Of a DNA stretch of 8,972 nt, positions 1-5,073 are shown piece by piece. Under the pieces are notes generated by a model that saw nothing but the letters and a program-made list of their open reading frames with translations, was not told the origin of the DNA and ran no database searches. Both the position numbers and the translations under genes were made by a program. The DNA lies in assembly GCA_012961055.1 (NCBI GenBank), contig DUAA01000253.1, positions 2,771 to 11,742 of the forward strand. Reading direction: 5' to 3'. How positions within the stretch are numbered: the stretch's first letter is position 1; the number at the start of each line of letters is the position of its first letter. The DNA is from Nitrospinaceae bacterium (GTDB taxonomy: Bacteria > Nitrospinota > Nitrospinia > Nitrospinales > VA-1).

Positions 1-638
1 ATCGAAGCTATATAGTGCAGGACAGAGTGAACGAAGGAATGTAGTTTTTTGTATCCCCATTTAGTCTGCGCTCCATTTTTGTAGAGGTCAGAAAAGTGTT
101 CCTGGGTTTCAATAAAGATCTGCGGCAACAGCTTCACCGATAGCAAGGCCACTGCAAATAGATCTTTTATTACCGGTAAACGATTTATCAAGGGACCGAG
201 TAATTTTTCCAGCCCTTCCATCCAATCGGAAGAAGAAGTCGTACGCACCAATACCAACGATATAAGGAGAATGTTTATCAATCGCGCAGAGGATTCCACG
301 CCAAGGATCAATCCTTCACGGGAAATACTGAGTGGAAACCATACCGGAAGATCCACATAAAACCCAGGAGTGAACAGAACAGGAAAAATTCCAATGGCGA
401 GAAAAAACCAGGCCATACGCTTAATAATATAAAAAATACTTTTAAAATAGACTCTGGCTACAAGCGTTCCCAGAAGGGACAACATGCCAACCACAGTGAG
501 AGACCAGCCACCACCCGTCCCGGATACCGCAATCAGGAATAAAGCAGCAAGGATTTTTGTTTCCGGCTTCAACCTGTGCAGAAAGCTATCTCCCTTCACA
601 TAATTACCGGCAAAGTTTTTATGGCCTTCTAGAATCAT
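1..638 (-). CDS. EcfT/CbiQ-family transporter transmembrane protein (3'-truncated by window edge)
   Basis: The minus strand carries an open frame from an ATG at 638 down to base 1 with no stop, giving 212 codons of a protein that continues outside the window. It resembles the transmembrane (T) subunit of energy-coupling factor vitamin/metal importers (EcfT, CbiQ, BioN), which sits in the inner membrane and links ATPase subunits to a substrate-binding S component. Evidence is the N-terminal HRLKPETK segment (residues 21-28; family pattern hRLdPrtK), hydrophobic spans near 29-60 and 76-90, and a family-like stretch REGLILGVESSARL (107-120) followed by LVRTTSSSDWMEGLEKLLGPL at 131-150, where T-subunits have TT-x-p-dl-x-x-aLe-xll-xP. 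The usual Ala-Arg-Gly coupling signature is not evident near residues 186-196 (YKNGAQTKWGY). AGGTG lies 9 nt before the ATG. The transported substrate cannot be told, because no S component or ATPase is in the window. Confidence 0.82.
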   Translation of the reverse strand, partial: MILEGHKNFAGNYVKGDSFLHRLKPETKILAALFLIAVSGTGGGWSLTVVGMLSLLGTLVARVYFKSIFYIIKRMAWFFLAIGIFPVLFTPGFYVDLPVWFPLSISREGLILGVESSARLINILLISLVLVRTTSSSDWMEGLEKLLGPLINRLPVIKDLFAVALLSVKLLPQIFIETQEHFSDLYKNGAQTKWGYKKLHSFVHSVLHYIAS

Positions 639-668
639 TAGAAGTAACACCTGACAAGGGGTTTAAAC

Positions 669-698
669 ATTCTACAAGTTTGTAATTCACTCTGACTA
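669..698 (-). promoter_or_regulatory. putative sigma-70-type promoter for the EcfT-like gene
   Basis: Read on the minus strand, TAGAAT (669-674, five of six matches to TATAAT) is preceded at 18 bp by TAGTCA (693-698, four of six matches to TTGACA). Transcription would begin near 662, leaving a leader of about 24 nt with AGGTG before the ATG at 638. This rests on consensus matching by eye only. Confidence 0.3.
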
Positions 699-717
699 TC
701 TAAAATCCATTGAACAT

Positions 718-755
718 AAAATAGGGGTGTGAAATGATAACCCCAATCCTATTTT
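718..755 (+). promoter_or_regulatory. imperfect hairpin in leader of the HD-domain gene
   Basis: AAAATAGG (718-725) is the exact reverse complement of CCTATTTT (748-755). Inside it GGT (726-728) can pair with ACC (740-742), or alternatively GGGGT (724-728) with ACCCC (740-744). The structure ends 16 nt before the ATG at 772, and the T-run at its 3' side gives it a terminator or attenuator look. Because the upstream gene is divergent, it would act on the leader of the HD-gene transcript rather than end an upstream one. It could also be a protein-binding palindrome. Weak promoter-like hexamers (TAAAAT 701-706; TTGAAC 710-715) lie just upstream. Confidence 0.35.
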
Positions 756-771
756 TCTAAGGTACGCCATC

Positions 772-1422
772 ATGACGATTTCCATTATAGATAAAACCTG
801 TCAGTTTGTGGAAGAGAAGCTTGCAGGAGAGGGTTCCGGACATGACTGGTGGCATATTTACCGAGTGTGGAACCTGGCAAAAAATATTGCTGGGCAGGAA
901 GAGGCCAATCTAAAAATCGTTGAACTATCTGCCCTACTTCACGACATTGCAGATTGGAAATTTCATGACGGGGATGAAACCATGGGCCCAAAAATGGCGA
1001 GACAGTTTCTCCTGAACAATCAGGTAGAACGTGAGGTGATTGACCCAGTTATTGAGATCATTGCCAGCATCTCTTATAAGGGGGCGGGAGTACCCACCCC
1101 CATGAAAACGCTTGAAGGTGAAGTGGTGCAGGATGCAGACCGGCTTGATGCCATTGGGGCCATGGGTATCGCGCGTACTTTCGCCTATGGCGGACACAAA
1201 AACCGCTTGATGTATCACCCTGATGAACCGCCCGTCATGCATCAAAGTTTTGAAGAATACAAAAAAAACAAAGGACATACCATCAACCATTTTCACGAAA
1301 AATTACTTTTATTAAAAGATAGAATGAATACGACCTCCGCTTTGCGCCTTGCAGAAGGAAGGCATCAATTCATGCAGGCGTATCTGGACCAGTTTTATGA
1401 GGAATGGGATGGAAAAGCTTGA
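772..1422 (+). CDS. HD-domain metal-dependent phosphohydrolase (YedJ/YpgQ-like)
   Basis: This 216-residue soluble protein has the divalent-metal-binding pattern of HD-superfamily phosphohydrolases: HDWWH at 24-28 (first metal His at 28), the LLHDIAD core (H57, D58) and QDADRLDAIGA at 120-130, which supplies the last metal aspartate. This arrangement and length fit the uncharacterised YedJ family and its relative YpgQ of Bacillus, reported as a metal-dependent nucleotide pyrophosphohydrolase. The exact substrate here is inference, with a (d)NTP or other phosphoester most likely. The ATG at 772 starts just before the first helix; the purine-rich AAGG at 759-762 serves as a modest ribosome site. 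The 3' end overlaps the sirtuin gene by 14 nt, so the two are almost certainly co-transcribed. An A8 run at 1261-1268 encodes part of a Lys-rich loop. No membrane segment or signal peptide is seen. Confidence 0.85.
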   Translation: MTISIIDKTCQFVEEKLAGEGSGHDWWHIYRVWNLAKNIAGQEEANLKIVELSALLHDIADWKFHDGDETMGPKMARQFLLNNQVEREVIDPVIEIIASISYKGAGVPTPMKTLEGEVVQDADRLDAIGAMGIARTFAYGGHKNRLMYHPDEPPVMHQSFEEYKKNKGHTINHFHEKLLLLKDRMNTTSALRLAEGRHQFMQAYLDQFYEEWDGKA

Positions 1423-2236
1423 AATCTTGCATAAGGCATCAGACCTGATTAAAAAATCAACACGAACCTTATATCTAACTAGTGCTGGCATGAGTGCCGA
1501 CTCCAACATCCCTACGTTCAGAGATAAGAACGGCTATTGGGAAAACTTTCCACCATTCAAAGAAAAAAACCTGGAAGCTCAGGATCTGGCCAGTCCCTGG
1601 GCATTTCGCAATGAGTTACCGCATGCCTGGGCCTTCTATGAATGGCGACGCCGAAACGCCCAGGAAAACCAGCCTCACGATGGATACACCATCATTAATA
1701 AGTGGATCGAGATGCAGGATGGATTCATCCACACCACCAATACTGATGGTTTTCATTTAAGATCAGGGTGCCCTGAAGAAAAGATCCTTGAAGTTCATGG
1801 CTCCATGTGGCGCCTACAATGCCTTGACACCTGCAATCATCAGTTTTGGGAAGACCTGTCGGTCCCTCTTTGTGATCTCGACACCGGTTCCATGAAAGCA
1901 TCGAATTATCCTATCTGCAGAAGTTGTCGGGGAATCGCCCGCCCTCATATCTTGATGTTTGGCGATGGTGAATACATCGGATACCCGGAACAGGAAGGAA
2001 GTTTTAAAAGATTCATACAGGAACCACTTGACCTCGCTATCCTGGTAGGCAGCTCAGGCGCTGTTCCTACCAATGATTATATTGCGCTGCATTTCATGGA
2101 ACGGGGAATACCCATCATCAATATTAATCCGGACCCATCCAGTAACCGCATTGTCAACACCAAGTATTTTCTTGAAATGAATGGGAAGGAGGCCTTAATC
2201 GAACTGGATCTAACCGCATTTGGAGACAGTATTTAA
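1409..2236 (+). CDS. Sir2-family NAD-dependent protein deacylase (class III/CobB-like)
   Basis: A 275-residue cytosolic sirtuin, expected to remove acyl groups from lysines while consuming NAD+. In order: an NAD-loop motif SAGMSADSNIPTFRD (25-39; usual GAGxSxxSGIPxFR), Y77-x-x-R80 in FYEWRRR, which aligns with the FYNARRR acyl-pocket motif of E. coli CobB and SIRT5-type desuccinylases, TTNTDGFH (109-116; usual TQNIDxLH), catalytic His130 in EVHGS, zinc cysteines C138/C142 and C170/C173, RPHILMFGDG (178-187), the GSSGAVP loop (214-220) and NINPDPSS near the end. The ATG at 1409 was chosen because GAGGAA (1399-1404) lies just before it and alignment to CobB begins there; an upstream in-frame ATG at 1349 would add 20 unalignable residues. 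It overlaps the HD-domain gene by 14 nt in another frame. Oddities are Ser25 for the first motif Gly, and Thr110 and Thr112 in the QNID motif. Acyl preference (succinyl/malonyl) is inferred from Y77/R80. Confidence 0.9.
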   Translation: MEKLEILHKASDLIKKSTRTLYLTSAGMSADSNIPTFRDKNGYWENFPPFKEKNLEAQDLASPWAFRNELPHAWAFYEWRRRNAQENQPHDGYTIINKWIEMQDGFIHTTNTDGFHLRSGCPEEKILEVHGSMWRLQCLDTCNHQFWEDLSVPLCDLDTGSMKASNYPICRSCRGIARPHILMFGDGEYIGYPEQEGSFKRFIQEPLDLAILVGSSGAVPTNDYIALHFMERGIPIININPDPSSNRIVNTKYFLEMNGKEALIELDLTAFGDSI

Positions 2237-2325
2237 AACCTTTTCCCTTACCTGCAATAATCAGCGGTCTATTTTATATTTCCGTGGGTTTGATTTTATA
2301 GTATGCTCAACAAGATTCTTGGATT

Positions 2326-2340
2326 AGTCTAAGGTAGACT
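2326..2340. promoter_or_regulatory. perfect 6-bp inverted repeat, possible operator or small hairpin
   Basis: AGTCTA (2326-2331) and TAGACT (2335-2340) form a perfect inverted repeat with a 3-bp spacer. It lies 43 bp before the ATG of the secreted DUF1566 gene and downstream of A+T-rich promoter-like DNA (TATAGT at 2297-2302). The symmetry and position fit a dimeric regulator's operator, but the arms are short enough to arise by chance, and the 3-base spacer could also be a tight RNA loop. Confidence 0.3.
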
Positions 2341-2383
2341 GGGTATTTCTTTCAGAAAAACATTTTTTAATCAGGAGTTTAAT

Positions 2384-3019
2384 ATGCGAATCGTGCTTTT
2401 GACGTTAATTGTTTTATTAGCCCAAGCGATTCCTTCTTTTGCTAAATGTAAACCCGCAGAGATTTGCGAAATGATGAAAAAGTTAGATCACTTTTCCATC
2501 TTGAATACATGCCCTGATTCTGGCCCTTCACTTATAAAGTGTCGTAATGTTAGTGAAAATACTCTTGAAGAACTTCCTAACCCCAGTTTTGTTGATAACG
2601 GGGATGGAACGGTGACAGACACCGTGAACAAATTACGTTGGTTAAAAAAAGGGGTCTTAAAAAAATTAAAATTAAAAGATTCTCTGGCTTTTGCGGAAGC
2701 AGAAACCTTTGCAGGAAGTTCTGATTGGCGTCTACCCACCCTACCAGAATTAAAAACTCTTATTTACTCTGAGCGAATTGTCAATGCCAGCGGGAAAAAG
2801 GCCTGGATCAACCCTATATTTGATGATGGCCTCGGTCATTACTATTGGACAACAACTACCTGTGATCAATTGTCAGCCATAGAAGACCGTTACCAGAAAA
2901 AAATCTGCCAACAGGGCAAAGCAGCCACATGGTTGGTCCATTTTAATATAAATGCTGTTTTCTGGTTCCACACTAATCAGGAAAAACCCCATTCATGGTT
3001 GGTGCAGAGTTTGGAATAA
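2384..3019 (+). CDS. secreted Lcl C-terminal (DUF1566) domain protein
   Basis: A 211-residue protein with a Sec signal peptide (positive start MR, hydrophobic 3-16, A-x-A-type cleavage site S18-F19-A20), so it is exported to the periplasm or beyond. Residues 64-210 match the DUF1566/Lcl C-terminal fold: FVDNGDGTVTDTVNKLRW (69-86), a SLAFAEAETFAGSSDWRLPT helix-plus-WRLPT block (100-119), LPELKTLI (120-127), NPIF, YYWTTT and WLVHFN. In Legionella Lcl this domain takes part in adhesion; for most family members the role is unknown, so none is assigned. The mature part has six cysteines (C22, C28, C43, C53 and two near 160-175), suggesting disulfides. The usual terminal VRCVR-like strand is replaced by SWLVQSLE. 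AGGAG sits 7 nt before the ATG. It has its own 147-bp upstream region and a 198-bp gap after it, so it is probably a single-gene unit. Confidence 0.82.
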   Translation: MRIVLLTLIVLLAQAIPSFAKCKPAEICEMMKKLDHFSILNTCPDSGPSLIKCRNVSENTLEELPNPSFVDNGDGTVTDTVNKLRWLKKGVLKKLKLKDSLAFAEAETFAGSSDWRLPTLPELKTLIYSERIVNASGKKAWINPIFDDGLGHYYWTTTTCDQLSAIEDRYQKKICQQGKAATWLVHFNINAVFWFHTNQEKPHSWLVQSLE

Positions 3020-3081
3020 CCTCCCCATCCCATGTCAGGGAAGGCAATTCGGTAAGAATGTATTTAGCTAAACAACCTTAT

Positions 3082-3123
3082 GCTAGTCAATGGATGCTAT
3101 TGCAGTAGACACGTTTGACTAGC
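3082..3123. repeat. 9-bp perfect inverted repeat between DUF1566 gene and selO
   Basis: GCTAGTCAA (3082-3090) is the exact reverse complement of TTGACTAGC (3115-3123), separated by 24 bases. No T-run follows on either strand, so it does not look like a standard intrinsic terminator. A weak inner pairing CTA/TAG exists in the loop. The right arm plus preceding bases (CGTTTGACTAGC, 3112-3123) recurs exactly at 6146-6157 before the first CNNM gene. It could be an operator-type dyad, an mRNA-end hairpin or a remnant of a small interspersed repeat. Confidence 0.4.
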
Positions 3124-3217
3124 CGCTTAAGAAAAAAGAATCCCTTTTCCTCATCCACACCACTAAACTAATAATTTTGAGAGACCTCATTCTAAATTCC
3201 TCCTTCGAAGTAATCCT

Positions 3218-4696
3218 TTGACTGACTCCAAAAATTTAAATTTTCACAATAGATTCACTGAACTGGGACCTGAGTTTTATCAAGCCAAGGCCCCTGATTC
3301 CGTAACAGATCCTTATCTGATCGATTTTTCTCCCTCGGCTGCAAAATTGATAGATTTATCTCCTGGAGAAGGTAAAAGCCAGGGTTTCATTGATCGGTTT
3401 AGCGGCAATTGCGCGTTGGAAGGTGCACAGCCATTGGCAATGGCTTACTCCGGTCATCAGTTTGGGTCGTACAATCCCAGACTGGGAGATGGTCGAGGGA
3501 TTTTATTGGGAGAGGTCCTGAACCAGAAACAGGAGGTGTGGGATATTCACCTTAAGGGAGCGGGCCCCACCCGCTTTGCCCGAGGTTTTGATGGTAGGGC
3601 AACGCTTCAGGCTTCCATCCGTGAACACCTTGCAAGCGAAGCTTTAAACGGACTGGGTATACCTACCACCCGTTCTTTGGCAATCATCGGAATTCGGGAA
3701 CTAATATACCGGCAAAAACCAGAGCTGGCTGCAATTCTGGTGCGCATCGCCGACACCCATATCCGGTTCGGCAGCTTCGAGTATTTTCACTACACCGGTC
3801 AGCCAAAAAATGTAAAACGATTATTAGAATTTGCCATTCAAAATTATTACCCTGATATTGCTAAAGAATCAGACAGGTATCAAATATTTTTTCAGCGCAC
3901 CATTCAACGTACTGCAAAGCTAATCGCAAAATGGCAGTCAGTCGGATTCATTCATGGAGTCATGAACACCGACAACATGTCTATCACGGGTGCAACCTTT
4001 GACTACGGCCCCTACGGATTTATGGACCGGTTTGTTTCCAACCACACTCCCAATCATTCTGACACGCATGGTCGTTACGCATACAGTCAGCAATCTGAAA
4101 TAGGTTTCTGGAATCTCAACAAATTAGCAGAAACCCTCATCCCCTTAATAAGCCCTGAAACTCTGGAGGTAGAAATCCAACAATACCAACCGCTATTCAA
4201 TCGATTTTATCGTGAAGAAATGGGTGTAAAACTGGGGCTCGCTATTCTGGATTCGGAGTTTTCGCAATTAGTTCAAAAAATGTTCTATTTGCTTCAGAAC
4301 CGTCAGTTGGACTACACTAATTTCTTCAGATTTCTAGCAAACCACCCCAACGATTCATACTCTGCAAATAACAATAATGAGGATGATGAATTAAAGTCCT
4401 GGTTGAACCAATATAATAAATTGGTTGAGCGTGAAGGCGTGAGTCACGCAGAACGAAAAATACAAATGGACTCCGCAAATCCAAAATATATTCTGAGGAC
4501 TCATTTGATTCAATCAGCGCTCGATAAAGCATTAAAAGAATCGGATTTTTCCGAAATCAAACGTCTTAGAATTATTCTGGAAAATCCGTTTGAAAAACAA
4601 TCCAAAATTTTTGAGAAATATGGAATTGACTCAGAATATTATTCTCAAGACACTCCAGATAAGTTTCTCTGCAAACAAACTAGCTGCTCCGCTTGA
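3218..4696 (+). CDS. selO: SelO family protein adenylyltransferase (YdiU), Cys form
   Basis: A 492-residue pseudokinase-fold enzyme of the SelO/YdiU family, which transfers AMP from ATP to Ser/Thr/Tyr of target proteins in redox-linked stress control. Family motifs are all present: GHQFGSYNPRLGDGRG (79-94), LKGAGPT (112-118; ATP-contacting K113), DGRATLQASIREHLASEA (125-142; E136), GIPTTR (147-152), HGVMNTDNMS (246-255; D252 catalytic region), DYGPYGF (262-268; metal-binding D262) and HSDTHGRYAY followed by WNLNKLAETL. Length matches bacterial YdiU (about 480). The tail ends TSCSA; C490 aligns with the selenocysteine of animal SelO. Only three cysteines exist (C65, C485, C490). The start is TTG at 3218: the frame is closed by TAA at 3164-3166, no ATG is available, GAAG (3207-3210) lies 7 nt upstream, and the family-typical FHNRFTELGPEFY follows at once. 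A -10-like AATAAT is at 3170-3175. It probably leads an operon with the small gene and thiL downstream. Confidence 0.95.
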   Translation: MTDSKNLNFHNRFTELGPEFYQAKAPDSVTDPYLIDFSPSAAKLIDLSPGEGKSQGFIDRFSGNCALEGAQPLAMAYSGHQFGSYNPRLGDGRGILLGEVLNQKQEVWDIHLKGAGPTRFARGFDGRATLQASIREHLASEALNGLGIPTTRSLAIIGIRELIYRQKPELAAILVRIADTHIRFGSFEYFHYTGQPKNVKRLLEFAIQNYYPDIAKESDRYQIFFQRTIQRTAKLIAKWQSVGFIHGVMNTDNMSITGATFDYGPYGFMDRFVSNHTPNHSDTHGRYAYSQQSEIGFWNLNKLAETLIPLISPETLEVEIQQYQPLFNRFYREEMGVKLGLAILDSEFSQLVQKMFYLLQNRQLDYTNFFRFLANHPNDSYSANNNNEDDELKSWLNQYNKLVEREGVSHAERKIQMDSANPKYILRTHLIQSALDKALKESDFSEIKRLRIILENPFEKQSKIFEKYGIDSEYYSQDTPDKFLCKQTSCSA

Positions 4697-4736
4697 TCAA
4701 GGCAATCCATAAAAATTGCATAAAGGAAATTCAATT

Positions 4737-4967
4737 ATGATTCTGTTAGATGGTGAAATCACCGAAGTAAATACCCCCCCCAATAAAGCTGACCAGTTTC
4801 GGGAGCTCACTATCTGGGTCCAAGAAACAGGAGAACATATTGAGATGACATGTTATGTTCATGATTTTAAGAAAGCTGACTTTGAAGAAGGGAGTAAAGT
4901 TACCATCAAAATTGAAAAGAAATTTGATGTCGATGCTCTGGCTCAGGACTTCTTCAAACCACAATAG
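4737..4967 (+). CDS. hypothetical 76-residue beta-rich protein
   Basis: I do not recognise this small acidic protein. It begins 40 nt after the selO stop on the same strand. ATG 4737 is preferred over a TTG at 4716 because AAAGGAAA (4722-4729) gives a good ribosome site with about 9 nt spacing. Predicted strands alternate polar and hydrophobic residues (GEITEV 6-11, ELTIWVQE 23-30, HIEMTCYV 34-41, KVTIKIEKK 54-62), and a short helical tail (DVDALAQDFF) follows. This pattern suits a small barrel such as an OB-like fold, which is inference from pattern only. One cysteine (C39) is present, with no signal peptide or membrane span. A run of eight C at 4774-4781 encodes the Thr-Pro-Pro turn near residues 13-15. 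Its location between selO and thiL suggests co-transcription but gives no function. Confidence 0.72.
   Translation: MILLDGEITEVNTPPNKADQFRELTIWVQETGEHIEMTCYVHDFKKADFEEGSKVTIKIEKKFDVDALAQDFFKPQ
4774..4781 (+). repeat. C8 homopolymer tract inside small coding region
   Basis: Eight consecutive C residues span codons 13-15 of the 76-residue protein. Slippage by one base would shift the frame early in the gene. Such tracts can support phase variation, but one of this length may equally be chance or a place where assemblies go wrong. Confidence 0.5.
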
Positions 4968-4998
4968 GAACACAATTACTAGCGAAGCATGAAAAACT

Positions 4999-5073
4999 AT
5001 GGAAGAATCAAATATTGATTTTGGACGACCTGTTCGCTCTCCTGCTAACAAAACGCTTGACCCATTTCTATGA
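4999..5073 (+). CDS. possible 24-codon ORF coupled to thiL
   Basis: ATG 4999 to TGA 5071-5073 encodes 24 residues (starts MEESNIDFGRPVRS, ends DPFL). Its stop overlaps the thiL start as ATGA, the classic arrangement for translational coupling. An in-frame stop at 4990-4992 means this ATG is the first available. Its own ribosome site is weak (GAAG about 11 nt away), so it may be a poorly translated leader peptide, a genuine small protein or a chance ORF. Support comes from thiL having no visible Shine-Dalgarno sequence of its own. The peptide is hydrophilic, Pro-containing and has no membrane segment; I do not recognise it. Confidence 0.35.
   Translation: MEESNIDFGRPVRSPANKTLDPFL

Noticed and set aside
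1261..1268. A8 runs (1261-1268 and in the first CNNM gene) as programmed slippage sites
   Set aside because: They sit in Lys codons of AT-rich genes with continuous frames and no alternative product; expected by composition.
934..1296. 120-codon minus-strand frame opposite the HD-domain gene
   Set aside because: It lies wholly antisense to a well-supported gene, has no recognisable domain and no sensible ribosome site; a shadow of the real frame.
1349..1408. Longer N-terminus for the sirtuin from ATG 1349
   Set aside because: It would deepen the overlap with the HD gene, adds residues not typical of sirtuins, and lacks a ribosome site compared with ATG 1409.
2384..2450. Lipoprotein signal at Cys22 of the DUF1566 protein
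   Set aside because: The residue before the cysteine is Lys, which breaks the lipobox; a normal A-x-A cleavage at residue 20 fits better.
4694..4696. TGA at the end of selO as a selenocysteine codon
   Set aside because: The Sec-equivalent position is already Cys490 (TGC); the TGA comes two codons later, where the family normally stops, and no SECIS-like hairpin directly after it was evident.
4716..4736. TTG start for the small protein
   Set aside because: ATG 4737 has AAAGGAAA at good spacing, while the TTG has none.
4968..5069. TPP riboswitch before thiL
   Set aside because: The conserved CTGAGA and the ACCTGA...GGNTAATGCCAGCG-type elements are absent.
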